From Croceicoccus marinus (GTDB lineage Bacteria > Pseudomonadota > Alphaproteobacteria > Sphingomonadales > Sphingomonadaceae), in NCBI RefSeq assembly GCF_001661675.2, contig NZ_CP019604.1, forward strand, positions 62,001 to 126,000: a stretch of DNA of 64,000 bases, in the 5' to 3' direction. A program made the translations under genes and the position numbers. Below the pieces are notes generated by a model. The model was not told where the DNA came from. It searched no databases and saw nothing but the letters and a program-made list of their open reading frames with translations. Positions 8,578-17,315 of this stretch are shown here, one piece after another. How positions within the stretch are numbered: position 1 is the first letter of the stretch; each line of letters opens with the position of its first letter.

Positions 8578-9852
8578 ATGAGCAAGCGTTTGATCACCCG
8601 CTATCTTGCCGGCATCATCAAGCGCGGAACGCTGGCGGTGTATTTCGCCGATGGTGCAAGCGAGAACTTCGGTACACCTTCGCAAAACTTCCCGGATGTC
8701 ACCATCCACTTTGCCGATCGCAACGTATCGAGGGACATACTTCTGGACCCGCGACTGGGTGCGGCGGAGGCGTTCATGGACGGGCGGCTGCTTATCGAGC
8801 GCGGCGGGATCATGGAACTGGTCGAACTTTTGCGCGCCAACGCGCCGTGGGACCGCGGAGGCTCGATCGGTCGGCCGAGCCGCCTGCGACGATGGCGTAA
8901 CCGTGCCGCTTTCGCTCTGGAGTCGGTGAATTCGCGGATTGGCTCGCAGCGCAATGTCGCGCATCATTACGATATCGGAAACGCGTTCTACCAACTGATG
9001 CTCGATCACCAGCACATGCAGTATAGCTGCGCCTATTGGGACGAAGGCGTCGAGACACTGGCCGAAGCTCAGGAGGCCAAGCTCGCCCATATCGCCGCGA
9101 AGCTCGCGCTCGCACCGGGTCAAGAGGTTCTCGATATCGGCTGTGGCTGGGGCGGAATGGCGATCTATCTCGCCCGAACAATGGATCTGAGCGTCACGGG
9201 CATCACGCTCAGCGAGGAGCAGCTCGGCCTTGCGCGTACACGCGCCGACGAAGCGGGCGTCTCCGACCGCGTGAAGTTCGAACTGATCGACTACCGCGAT
9301 CTTGCCGCCAGCGGGCAGCGTTTCGATCGGATTGTCTCTGTAGGCATGTTCGAGCATGTCGGACGCCCGCAATTCGAGACATTCTTCCGCAGCTGCGCCA
9401 ATATGCTCGCGGATGACGGAGTGATGCTGCTCCATACGATCGGTCGGATCGGCACACCGGGGACAACCGACGCTTTCACGCGCAAATACATCTTCCCCGG
9501 CGGCTATATTCCGGCGCTTTCGGAAACCGTCGCGGCGAGCGAGAAATATCGTCTCATTGCCAGTGACGTCGAAGTGCTGCGGCTGCATTACGCCAGAACG
9601 CTGCGCGCATGGTATGCCAATTGCGAAGCCAACCGCGAGAGGATCGAGGTAATGTTCGATGCGCGGTTCTATCGCATGTGGATCTTCTACCTAGCCGGCG
9701 CCACGGCGGCTTTCGAAAATGGCGGAATGTGCAATTACCAGATTCAGTATTGCCGGGATCGGCGGGCTTTGCCCTTGACGCGCGGATATATGGGCGAGGA
9801 GGAAGGGATGTTGCGGGGCAGGTGGGGCAACCTTTCGGGACGGGTTTCTTAA
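8578..9852 (+). CDS. cfa: Cyclopropane-fatty-acyl-phospholipid synthase
   Basis: 424-aa enzyme that transfers a methylene group from SAM to cis double bonds of membrane phospholipid acyl chains, usually for stress or stationary phase. Family architecture is complete: an N-terminal lipid-binding region (SKRLITRYLAGIIKRGTL), the linker HHYDIGNAFYQLMLDHQHM with YSCAYW, SAM motif VLDIGCGWGGMAIYLA, ITLSEEQLGLAR, the VGMFEHVGRPQ catalytic loop, IFPGGYIPAL, and the C-terminal WIFYLAGATAAFENGGMCNYQIQ written here in part (WIFYLAGATAAF). Length is normal. Start at ATG 8578 sits after a GGAG stretch. It is alone in its transcription unit. Confidence 0.93.
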   Translation: MSKRLITRYLAGIIKRGTLAVYFADGASENFGTPSQNFPDVTIHFADRNVSRDILLDPRLGAAEAFMDGRLLIERGGIMELVELLRANAPWDRGGSIGRPSRLRRWRNRAAFALESVNSRIGSQRNVAHHYDIGNAFYQLMLDHQHMQYSCAYWDEGVETLAEAQEAKLAHIAAKLALAPGQEVLDIGCGWGGMAIYLARTMDLSVTGITLSEEQLGLARTRADEAGVSDRVKFELIDYRDLAASGQRFDRIVSVGMFEHVGRPQFETFFRSCANMLADDGVMLLHTIGRIGTPGTTDAFTRKYIFPGGYIPALSETVAASEKYRLIASDVEVLRLHYARTLRAWYANCEANRERIEVMFDARFYRMWIFYLAGATAAFENGGMCNYQIQYCRDRRALPLTRGYMGEEEGMLRGRWGNLSGRVS

Positions 9853-9919
9853 GTTCCTTTGCTGACCTGACAGCAACCGTACGGGCCAGCCACGGAAGAT
9901 CATGTCCAGATGCTACTGC

Positions 9920-10240
9920 TCATGGTGCAGTTCTACTTTCGCGCGAAGGAGTTGCATCATCCAATCTGGTCGAACGCAAGGCGCATATCATCAAGGCGAC
10001 AGCTTCATGCGTGTCTTTCACGTGATTTTCCGCATCATCGAGAGAAACCACCATATCGAGCAGGACGTTTTCGTCGCAGTTTGCTTGACCGTCTTTGCCG
10101 ACATACCGGTGTCTGACGGTCCTGATCGATCGGATCAGTGACCGGCTGCACCGGGTCCAGATCCATGAACCCGACGTATTGCTCGACGCTGCAAAAAGCC
10201 TCGCTGAGATCGGGGCGAGTCTACGATGCTCGCGTGACAT
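9920..10240 (-). pseudogene. Relic of the hypothetical gene at 20907-21320
   Basis: The 478-bp gap between cfa and the MBL-rhodanese gene contains an open frame whose C-terminal half is a decayed paralogue of the 137-aa protein at 20907-21320. Homology covers 9962-10111: RYVGKDG....DENVLLDMV....DA and ICALRSTRL align with SFVAGEDG....DETALIDML....DA and NCALRSTRL, and the DNA (catcatc...tcgaacgcaa) is also similar. The N-terminal half does not match in this frame and probably carries frameshifts, and the C-terminus diverges. No ribosome binding site is visible. I regard it as a gene remnant. Nothing else recognisable lies in 9853-10330. Confidence 0.55.
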
Positions 10241-10330
10241 ACGGATGCGCGCCTTGCGGCGTTACCTTCGCAGATGCAAGGAGCGCGTTCCGCAATTGGT
10301 CAGTCGGCTATCGGGATAGGTTTTAGCAAT

Positions 10331-11683
10331 TCAATTCTGCGCTGCTTTCCACGCGCCCATCGAACCCAGGTACACATCCACATTGTCAAAGCCGTGGGCG
10401 TCGAGCCAGCCTGCCGCCACTGTCGCCCGCATTCCGCTCGCGCACATGAGGGTGTAGCTGCGGGCCGGGTCCAGATCCTGCCAGCGCTTAGACAGTTCGC
10501 CGACATAAATATGCTCCGAGCCGTCGATCGCGGCTGCCGCCCGTTCATCGGCATCACGCACATCGAGCAGTGTCCATTCGTTGTGTTCGCCGGTCAGCCG
10601 CCGTTCGACTGTTTCGGTATCCACCATCGGAATCGATCGCATCTTCTTGCCCGCCGCCGCCGCGGGCACCACGCCTACGTAACCACCCAGAACGTTGTCC
10701 AGTGCAATGCGGACCAGGTGTTCCATGGCAGTATTCAGCTGGCCCTGCGACGAGGCGATCAGGGCGACACTCTCCCCTTCGCCGATAAACCACCCCGCAA
10801 AGGCGGGGATCATCCCAACCGGGAGATTGATACTGCCGGGCAGATGGCCCGACGCATAGGCGAGCGGCTCGCGGATATCGACGAGGTGGTCCGCGCCGCA
10901 TTCGCCTAGCTCCTGTAGCGACATCGGTTTCGGCTCAATGACCCGCGGAGCGGGACTCCCGCCCTCCAGGTTCAGCCGCTCCATCAACCTGAAATAGGGA
11001 GGCTGATAATGGTTCTCTCCCACCTTGAAGTCGATAAAGGCTTCGCGGTCCTCGATCTGCAGCCGCGGATTGTTGTGCCGCTCGTGGCCCACGCTTGAGA
11101 ACTCGCGGTCGGCCATGCCCGACCCGCAAACAGAACCGGCGCCGTGGGCCGGATAAATGATGGCCTGATCGCCCAGGTCGCAGATCTTGCGCAGGGAATC
11201 ATAGAGCAGGCCTGCGACCTCGCGTTTGCGGTCGGGATAGAAGTCGGTGCGTCCGACGTCGCCGACGAACAAGACGTCGCCGGTAAACACGGCAACGGCT
11301 TTCTCCGGATATTCGGTGTCGAACAATGCGTAGGCGAGATGATCGAATGTATGGCCCGGCGTCTCCAATACGCGGAATTCGAGCTGGCCGACGCGATAGC
11401 TGTCGCCCTCGCACGTCGTTTGCGCATAGACGACTTCGCCATCGGCGTTCGGGCCGTGCAGCACCTTTGCCCCGGTCATGTCGGCCAGGACCGCTGCGCC
11501 GGAAACGAGGTCCTCATTACGATGCGTCTCGAAAATATGCGTGATCGCCAAGCCTTCGGCGCGGGCCTTCTCGATATAGATGTCGCAATCGCGGCGCGGA
11601 TCGATCACTGCCGCCTGCCCGCCGGACCCGACGAGATAGGACAGATGGGATAGGCCGGGTGTCTTGATTTTTTCGAGAAGCAT
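10331..11683 (-). CDS. MBL-fold hydrolase fused to two rhodanese domains
   Basis: 450-aa protein with an N-terminal metallo-beta-lactamase domain of the persulfide dioxygenase type (THIFETHRNEDLVSG where many family members have THxHxDH, then LETPGHTFDHLAY, FTGDVLFVGDVGRTDF, YPAHGAGS) followed by two rhodanese-like domains. The first rhodanese lacks a Cys in its loop (ALIASSQGQLN), so it should be inactive; the second has the active loop LMCASGMRA. This architecture is that of CstB-like and related persulfide dioxygenase-sulfurtransferases, which oxidise low-molecular-weight persulfides to sulfite/thiosulfate. ATG 11683 follows AGAAGGAAA. It lies downstream of SulP with a 210-bp gap, so it may have its own promoter within the sulfur module. 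Confidence 0.86.
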   Translation of the reverse strand: MLLEKIKTPGLSHLSYLVGSGGQAAVIDPRRDCDIYIEKARAEGLAITHIFETHRNEDLVSGAAVLADMTGAKVLHGPNADGEVVYAQTTCEGDSYRVGQLEFRVLETPGHTFDHLAYALFDTEYPEKAVAVFTGDVLFVGDVGRTDFYPDRKREVAGLLYDSLRKICDLGDQAIIYPAHGAGSVCGSGMADREFSSVGHERHNNPRLQIEDREAFIDFKVGENHYQPPYFRLMERLNLEGGSPAPRVIEPKPMSLQELGECGADHLVDIREPLAYASGHLPGSINLPVGMIPAFAGWFIGEGESVALIASSQGQLNTAMEHLVRIALDNVLGGYVGVVPAAAAGKKMRSIPMVDTETVERRLTGEHNEWTLLDVRDADERAAAAIDGSEHIYVGELSKRWQDLDPARSYTLMCASGMRATVAAGWLDAHGFDNVDVYLGSMGAWKAAQN

Positions 11684-11893
11684 GATGAGTTTCCTTCTGG
11701 TCGGTTTACGAGGGGATGCGGTCAGGCCGAAAGCAGGCCTCCGAGCAAAACGGTTGGCAACCGTAAAGGATTGCGAGTTCACAGGAAAAGTGCCGCCTGG
11801 GCGGACGATGAGGAAAAACAAGTGCGTCGAAAATGCCTATAGCGATGGACGCCGAGAGATATGCCAATCTCCATTTCCTTTTTGGATATTCGT

Positions 11894-13660
11894 TCATATC
11901 AAACCTCGAGCGATATCGTCGGGCAGAGACGGATCGCCATTATCCCGCGACAATTCGCGAAACGCGCGGTTCTGCGACAGAAACACACGCCCGCCGATTT
12001 TCTCGAGAAATTCGGTTCGCTTGAGCCGATCCATCACCGGACCTTTAACTTCCGATAGGTGGAGGTCGATCCCGCTATCGGAGAGCCGGTGATTGATCGC
12101 CTCGAGGCTTTCCAGGCCCGAGGCGTCCACTTCGTTGACCGCACTGCACATCAGGATGACGTGGCGCACCTCCGGCTGGTCCGCGACGCGCTCGAGCACG
12201 TATTCCTCCAGCCAGCGCGCATTGAGATAGGTCAGGCTTTCATCAATACGGATCGACAGGACGTGCGAAACGGTAAAGACATCATGCCGCTCCACATTAC
12301 GGAAATGTTCGGTTTCCGGAACACGCCCGACGATGGCCGCGTGCGGCCGCGATGCGCGCCACAGATACAGCAGCAGACCAACCACGACACCGGTAATCAC
12401 GCCCAGTTCCACGCCAGCCAAGAGAGTGGTGACGATGGTCGCCAGATGCGCCGCGAAATCCGCCTTGGAATAGCGCCACAGCTGACCGGACGTCTTCAGA
12501 TCGACCAAGCTGAGCACCGCGACGATAATCGTGGCCGCCAGCGTGGCGATAGGCAGGCTGAACAGCAGCGGCGTAAGGAACAGCGATGCCAGGGCGATCC
12601 CGATGGCCGTATAGGCGCCCGCAGCCGGCGTTTCCGCGCCGGCATCGAAGTTTACCACCGAGCGGGCGAACCCGCCCGTCACCGGATAGCCGCCCGAAAA
12701 GGCGCTTGCGATATTCGATGCGCCCAGCCCGATCAGCTCCTGGTCGGGCGAGATACGCTGACGCCTCTTGGCGGCCAAGGTCTGCGCGACCGAGACGCTC
12801 TCCACGAACCCGATCACCGAGATCAGCAGAGCGGGCACCCATAGCTGCGCGATCAGGTCCATGTCGGTCGACGGGGTGGCGAAGGGCGGCAGCCCCTGCG
12901 GAATGGCCCCGACCAGATCGACGCCTTTTTCCGCAAGATCGAGCATAACGACCGCCAGAATGGTCAGCGCCACCGCGATCACGGGACCCGCCTTCGCAGC
13001 GATATCGGCGGCGCGCGATTTCAGCCCGATCCTCAAGAGGGCTGGTTTCAGTCCGCCCCTGACCCAGAACAGGAACAGCGTCGCCGGTATACCGATGGCC
13101 AGCGTCCACGGATTGGTCAGGCCTATATTGGACGCGAGCGATCCCAGCATCTCCGGCCAATTGTCGCCGCCGCCCGGAATCCCAAGGATATGCTTGATCT
13201 GGCTCGTGGCGATCAGAATGCCGCTGGCCGTGATGAAACCGCTGATCACCGGATGCGAGAGGAGGTTGGCAAGAAAGCCCAGCCGAAGAAAGCCCAGCAC
13301 AGCCAGCAGGATACCCGACAGAGCGGCCAGCGTGATCGCCGCTTCGACATATTCGGCCGTGCCCTGCGCAGCGACAGCGCTCGCAGCAGATGCGGTCATC
13401 AGTGACAGGACCGCGACCGGACCCGCCGCCAGCGTCCGGCTCGTCCCGAACAGCGCATAGGCCACCAACGGCAGGATCGAGGCATATAGCCCGACGACCG
13501 GTGGCAGGCCGGCCAGTAAAGCGTAAGCGAGGCTCTGCGGGATCAGCATGATCGTAACGATCACCGCCGCCACCAGATCGTTCGTCAAGACTGAACCATT
13601 ATAGGTGCGCCCCCATTGCAGAATGGGGAGGTAGCGTGCCAGCAGGTTGGGCTCGGCCAT
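11894..13660 (-). CDS. SulP family inorganic anion transporter with STAS domain
   Basis: 588-aa permease of the SLC26/SulP family. The N-terminal half has about 10-14 membrane segments, with family landmarks TNDLVAAVIVTIMLIPQSLAYA and GLYASILPLVAYALFGTSR, SHPVISGFITASG, and SGGYPVTGGFARSVVNFDAGA. The C-terminal STAS domain starts near residue 450 and includes VILMCSAVNEVDASGLESLE. It should carry sulfate or a related sulfur oxyanion across the inner membrane. It lies 24 bp downstream of the YeeE/YedE pair in what looks like one BigR-controlled operon, which suggests export or uptake of products of persulfide oxidation (sulfite, sulfate, thiosulfate); direction is not known. Confidence 0.92.
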   Translation of the reverse strand: MAEPNLLARYLPILQWGRTYNGSVLTNDLVAAVIVTIMLIPQSLAYALLAGLPPVVGLYASILPLVAYALFGTSRTLAAGPVAVLSLMTASAASAVAAQGTAEYVEAAITLAALSGILLAVLGFLRLGFLANLLSHPVISGFITASGILIATSQIKHILGIPGGGDNWPEMLGSLASNIGLTNPWTLAIGIPATLFLFWVRGGLKPALLRIGLKSRAADIAAKAGPVIAVALTILAVVMLDLAEKGVDLVGAIPQGLPPFATPSTDMDLIAQLWVPALLISVIGFVESVSVAQTLAAKRRQRISPDQELIGLGASNIASAFSGGYPVTGGFARSVVNFDAGAETPAAGAYTAIGIALASLFLTPLLFSLPIATLAATIIVAVLSLVDLKTSGQLWRYSKADFAAHLATIVTTLLAGVELGVITGVVVGLLLYLWRASRPHAAIVGRVPETEHFRNVERHDVFTVSHVLSIRIDESLTYLNARWLEEYVLERVADQPEVRHVILMCSAVNEVDASGLESLEAINHRLSDSGIDLHLSEVKGPVMDRLKRTEFLEKIGGRVFLSQNRAFRELSRDNGDPSLPDDIARGLI

Positions 13661-13684
13661 GGCTTCGATTGCTCCGACGACGCT

Positions 13685-14098
13685 TTAGCGCTGCGGCTCA
13701 AACAAGCGGACGATCAGCATTCCGCCCAGCATCGCCGCGACGAATGCCGCCGCCTTTGCCGGTTGGATTACCAGCGCGGCGAAGCCTGGCCCGGGACACA
13801 GGCCGGCAATTCCCCAACCGGTGCCGAACAGCGCGGCGCCGCCGATCAGGCGGGGGGTCAGGTCTGTCCGGTCGGGAAGGGCGAACGTGGCTCCAATCAA
13901 GGACTGCGCCATGCGCGCCTGGATCCGCCAGGCAATCGCCATCACGATCACCGCGCCGCCCATCACAAACGCGAGGGTAGGATCCCAGTGCCCGAATATG
14001 TCGAGAAAGCCGCGTACACGCGCCGGGTCGACCATGCCGCCCAGCGCCAGCCCGCCGCCGAACAATGTCCCCGATAGGAGCGGCACCAGCCGCGTCAT
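13685..14098 (-). CDS. YeeE/YedE family half-transporter (DUF6691 type)
   Basis: 137-aa membrane protein with four hydrophobic segments, the second half of a split YeeE/YedE sulfur transporter. Visible landmarks are [22 protein letters not shown] and [18 protein letters not shown], the latter containing the conserved Cys thought to handle thiosulfate or persulfide sulfur. The ATG at 14098 overlaps the stop of the first half by four bases (ATGA), so the open frame upstream to 14371 is out-of-frame noise inside that gene. Together the two halves form a pore-like transporter for sulfur compounds in the BigR module. Confidence 0.86.
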   Translation of the reverse strand: MTRLVPLLSGTLFGGGLALGGMVDPARVRGFLDIFGHWDPTLAFVMGGAVIVMAIAWRIQARMAQSLIGATFALPDRTDLTPRLIGGAALFGTGWGIAGLCPGPGFAALVIQPAKAAAFVAAMLGGMLIVRLFEPQR

Positions 14099-14544
14099 GA
14101 CAGCACCTCTGGCCCCAAGGCGTTCATGACGGCGACGGTCGCGATCCCGGCCGCCATGAAGGTCGCCGTGGCAACAAGTGAGCGCTGCGACAACCGGCTG
14201 ACGCCACATACGCCGTGGCCGCTGGTGCAGCCGCTGCCGATCCGCGCGCCGATGCCGACCAGAAGGCCCGCCACGATCAGCGGTACGTAACCGGCAAAGC
14301 TTGCCTCGATTCCGCCGGTAATCCAGGCGATCAGCATTGCGCCAATCGGCAGGCCCAGGACAAACGCCCACGCTGCGGATCTGGGCATACCGTCCCCGCT
14401 GATGCCGCAGGCGCGCGCGGCGATGCCTGACACACCGGCAATTCGCCCTGCGCCCAGCAGCATCAGCGCGGCCGCGAGGCCGATGAGCACGCCGCCGAGC
14501 AATCCGGCCACTGGTGCGGCATCGGGAAATCCGGGCAGCATCAC
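14095..14544 (-). CDS. YeeE/YedE family half-transporter
   Basis: 149-aa membrane protein, first half of the split YeeE/YedE transporter. Landmarks: [30 protein letters not shown], and [20 protein letters not shown], whose cysteines match the conserved sulfur-binding signature of the family. It begins at 14544 within the last four bases of the MBL hydrolase gene (ATGA) and ends overlapping the other half by four bases. The family transports thiosulfate in E. coli (TsuA) and accompanies BigR/ETHE1-like enzymes in many proteobacteria. Confidence 0.88.
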   Translation of the reverse strand: MMLPGFPDAAPVAGLLGGVLIGLAAALMLLGAGRIAGVSGIAARACGISGDGMPRSAAWAFVLGLPIGAMLIAWITGGIEASFAGYVPLIVAGLLVGIGARIGSGCTSGHGVCGVSRLSQRSLVATATFMAAGIATVAVMNALGPEVLS

Positions 14545-15470
14545 AGCTTGTTCACCGGCATCTTGAGGTAGGACGTGCCGTCATCTTCCGGCGGCGGCAA
14601 ATGGCCGCCGCGCATGTTCACCTGGATGGCTGGCAGGATCAGGCGCGGCATCTCCAGCGTCGCATCGCGCTGCGTGCGCATCTCGACGAACTGATCTTCA
14701 TCGACATCTTCGTGAAGATGCACATTGGCTGTGCGCTGTGCGAGCATGGTGGTTTCCCACACGAATTCGGTGCGATTGGGCGCTTTGTAATCGTGGCACA
14801 GGAATACCCGCGTCTCGTCCGGCAGGCGCATCAGTCGCCGGACCGAGCGATAGAGGTTGCGCGCATTGCCGCCCGGAAAATCGGCCCGCGCAGAGCCATA
14901 ATCGGGCATGAACATCGTATCGCCGATAAAGGCCGCATCGCCCACGATGTAGGCCATGTCGGCCGGGGTATGGCCGGGAACGTGGAGCGCGATCAGCGGT
15001 ATCTCGCCGATCATTAATTCGTCGCCATCCTCCAGCAGGCGGTCGAATTGCGAGCCGTCGCGTTCGAATTCGGTGCCTTCGTTGAACACCTTGCCGAATA
15101 CGCCCTGCACGGTGACGATCCCGCGCCCGATGGCCATTTCGCCGCCCAGCTTTTCCTGCAAATAGGGCGCGGCCGACAGGTGATCGGCATGTGCGTGCGT
15201 TTCCAGAATCCAGTCGACGGTCAGGCCTGCCTCGCGCACATAATCGATGATCTCGTCCGCCGCTTCCAGGCTGGTGCGGCCCGAGGGCTGATCGAAATCC
15301 CAGACGCTGTCGATAATGGCTGCGCGCTTGGTCTGATCGTCGCTGACGACATAGGTCGCGGTAAAGGTCGGCTCATGGAAGAAGGTTTTGACGTGAGGCG
15401 CTCGCGGATTGCCGGCAAGAACGCCGTTCACTTGTGCAATGGCCTTTTCGATATTCGTGTCGTCACTCAT
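14541..15470 (-). CDS. ETHE1/Blh-like MBL-fold persulfide hydrolase
   Basis: 309-aa metallo-beta-lactamase fold protein of the Blh (beta-lactamase-like hydrolase) group found with BigR. The metal-binding signature is complete: LETHAHADHLSAAPYL, HVPGHTPADMAYIVGDAAFIGDTMF and FLCHDYKAP. Members act as persulfide dioxygenases or sulfurtransferase partners in hydrogen sulfide detoxification. The ATG at 15470 overlaps the repressor stop by four bases and is preceded by GAGAG; the open frame beyond it (to 15572) runs into the repressor gene and is not coding. It is the first structural gene behind the BigR-like repressor, so derepression by persulfide should raise its level directly. Confidence 0.88.
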   Translation of the reverse strand: MSDDTNIEKAIAQVNGVLAGNPRAPHVKTFFHEPTFTATYVVSDDQTKRAAIIDSVWDFDQPSGRTSLEAADEIIDYVREAGLTVDWILETHAHADHLSAAPYLQEKLGGEMAIGRGIVTVQGVFGKVFNEGTEFERDGSQFDRLLEDGDELMIGEIPLIALHVPGHTPADMAYIVGDAAFIGDTMFMPDYGSARADFPGGNARNLYRSVRRLMRLPDETRVFLCHDYKAPNRTEFVWETTMLAQRTANVHLHEDVDEDQFVEMRTQRDATLEMPRLILPAIQVNMRGGHLPPPEDDGTSYLKMPVNKL

Positions 15471-15826
15471 ACTATCTCTCCGATGTCGTCGCTCGGCTGG
15501 GGGGATTGGCCGAGTTCGGGGCAAAAGATGTCGTGCAGCAATTCGAGAACCCGCTGCGCATTCGGGTCGCACACACGGTAGAACACCGACTGGGCCTCCT
15601 TGCGGGTCGCGACGAGATCGTCTTCGCGCAATTTTGCGAGGTGCTGCGACAGGGCGGACGGGCTCAGCCCGACTCGCTGCGCCAGATCGCCGACGGACAA
15701 CTCGCCTTCCTCAGCCAGGAAGCAGAGGACCAGCAGGCGCGATTGGTTGGCCATCACTTTCAGCAGGCGGCTGGCCTCGCCAGCCTGGCGAATGAAATCC
15801 GTTTCTGAATGCCCGTCCTGGCCCAT
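15467..15826 (-). CDS. bigR: BigR/SqrR-type persulfide-sensing ArsR repressor
   Basis: 119-aa winged-helix ArsR-family repressor. The recognition region reads LSVGDLAQRVGLSPSALSQH and the wing VATRKEAQSVFYRV. Two cysteines in the positions used by BigR and SqrR to form an intramolecular tetrasulfide bridge are present (LVLCFLAEEG and DIFCPELG, about residues 35 and 102 from this start). I prefer ATG 15826, because GGAGAAG sits six bases before it; the longer start at 15838 has no ribosome site and overlaps the operator. It heads the operon blh-yeeE-yedE-sulP, is autoregulated by the adjacent palindrome, and should release DNA when persulfide levels rise. Confidence 0.85.
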   Translation of the reverse strand: MGQDGHSETDFIRQAGEASRLLKVMANQSRLLVLCFLAEEGELSVGDLAQRVGLSPSALSQHLAKLREDDLVATRKEAQSVFYRVCDPNAQRVLELLHDIFCPELGQSPQPSDDIGEIV

Positions 15827-15836
15827 AATCTTCTCC

Positions 15837-15852
15837 ATTAGCTATTACTAAT
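15837..15852. promoter_or_regulatory. Probable BigR operator
   Basis: Palindrome ATTAG-N6-CTAAT immediately upstream of the repressor ribosome site. On the minus strand a TTGAGA (-35) and TAAATT (-10) spaced 16 bp lie just upstream, so the palindrome sits at the transcription start, where a bound ArsR dimer would block transcription. AT-rich arms of this form are typical of BigR/SqrR operators. Prediction from sequence only. Confidence 0.55.
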
Positions 15853-15966
15853 TTAGAGCAGGCTAAGATATTCTCAAGGAATGACTTTTGCCTTTCACCG
15901 ATCTTTCGATGGTGGCATTGGAACCTGTAGCCGCTCCAGCTTCGTTGAGCGGGCAGGAGAGTGAAC

Positions 15967-17307
15967 ATGGAATACGATTTGGTAGTGATCGGCACGGGGA
16001 CTGCAGCCATGGTTTGCGCTATGCGCGTTGCGAAAGCTGGCTGGAAAGTCGCGGTCGTCGACGAGAAACCGTTTGGCGGCACCTGCGCGCTACGCGGCTG
16101 CGATCCCAAAAAGATGCTGGTGGCCGGCGCAGAAGCGATCGAAGCAAAACAACGAATGACAGGTCACGGGGTAGAGGGGACTTTACGCATCGATTGGTCC
16201 GACCTTATCCGCTTCAAGCGCAGCTTCACCGACCCCGTGCCTGAAAAGCATGAGCGTCGGTATGAAGAGGCCGGCATCGTGACCTTGCATGGAACGGCAA
16301 AATTCACGGGGCCTGATCGGCTCTCCGTAGGCGACCAGGAAATCGAATACCGCAAAATCCTGATTGCGTCAGGAGCCAGACCTATACCTCTAGTCATCCC
16401 GGGCGAAAAGCACCTGATCGACAATGAGGGCTTTCTCGAATTGCCCTCGCTGCCGAAGCGGATCGTGATGGTCGGCGGCGGATATATCGCCGCCGAGTTT
16501 GCGCATATCGCCGCCCGCGCGGGAGCCGAGGTAACGATCCTCCAGCGGGGACCGCGCATGTTGACGCAGTTCGAACCAGAACTGGTGAGCTGGCTCATGG
16601 ATGCGATCAATCGGATCGGTGTCCGCGTGATTACCGATACGACCGTCGATGCCATTCGAGAACGGGACGGAGAGTATACGGTCCATGCGAGTGGCAAGGA
16701 GGGGCCGATCGAGGTTGCGGCCGATCTTGTCGTTCATGCGGCAGGACGGGCCCCGGCGATTGAGCGGCTCGATCTCGAAAAGGGCGGTGTCGCAGTCGAA
16801 AACGGAAAGCTGAAGCTGAACGAATTTCTGCAGAGCGTGAGCAATCCGGCCGTCTACGCTGCCGGAGATGCTGCCTCGAACGGGCCGCCACTCACGCCCG
16901 TTTCCAGCCATGATGCAAAAGTTGTCGCGACCAATCTCGTCGAAGGCAATCACCGCAAGCCCGACTACAAAGGTGTACCGAGCGTGGCCTTCACGCTTCC
17001 GCCTATCGCCCGGGTTGGCCTCACCGAGGCCGACGCGAAAGAGGCGGGGCTGAAATTTCGAACAAAGTGCGAGCGGACCTCTCAATGGTTCACCGCCAGG
17101 CGGATCGCTGAACCGGTCTACGGCTACAAGACACTGGTTGATGAGCAGACGGGGAAGATACTGGGCGCCCACCTTGTCGGACCCGGCGCAGATCAGACCA
17201 TCAATATTTTCGGACTGGCGATCCGCCATGGGCTCACTGCGGACGATCTGAAGACTACGATGTTCGCCTATCCAACCGGCGCGTCTGACATCGGATACAT
17301 GGTCTAG
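15967..17307 (+). CDS. FAD/NAD(P) disulfide-reductase family flavoprotein
   Basis: 446-aa flavoprotein of the glutathione reductase/mercuric reductase/lipoamide dehydrogenase family. FAD motif YDLVVIGTGTAAMVCA, redox-active CALRGC (Cys-X4-Cys, in GGTCALRGCDPKK), NAD(P) motif IVMVGGGYIAAEFAHIAA, and the second FAD motif VYAAGDAAS are present. Two departures matter: the C-terminal His-Glu pair of the family (AHPT..E) is replaced by AYPTGASD, and there is neither a heavy-metal-associated N-terminal domain nor a C-terminal CC, so it is not a canonical MerA. ATG 15967 is chosen because AGGAG precedes it by seven bases; the GTG six bases earlier is too close. It is divergent from bigR and convergent with merR, so it may serve either sulfur or mercury chemistry. 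Confidence 0.85.
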   Translation: MEYDLVVIGTGTAAMVCAMRVAKAGWKVAVVDEKPFGGTCALRGCDPKKMLVAGAEAIEAKQRMTGHGVEGTLRIDWSDLIRFKRSFTDPVPEKHERRYEEAGIVTLHGTAKFTGPDRLSVGDQEIEYRKILIASGARPIPLVIPGEKHLIDNEGFLELPSLPKRIVMVGGGYIAAEFAHIAARAGAEVTILQRGPRMLTQFEPELVSWLMDAINRIGVRVITDTTVDAIRERDGEYTVHASGKEGPIEVAADLVVHAAGRAPAIERLDLEKGGVAVENGKLKLNEFLQSVSNPAVYAAGDAASNGPPLTPVSSHDAKVVATNLVEGNHRKPDYKGVPSVAFTLPPIARVGLTEADAKEAGLKFRTKCERTSQWFTARRIAEPVYGYKTLVDEQTGKILGAHLVGPGADQTINIFGLAIRHGLTADDLKTTMFAYPTGASDIGYMV

Positions 17308-17315
17308 GGGTGGGT

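Noticed and set aside
14099..14371. N-terminal extension of the second YeeE/YedE half
   Set aside because: Overlaps the first half in another frame and is Arg-rich; the ATGA overlap gives the real start.
15961..17307. Calling the flavoprotein a mercuric reductase (merA)
   Set aside because: No N-terminal metal-binding domain, no C-terminal Cys pair and no His-Glu motif.
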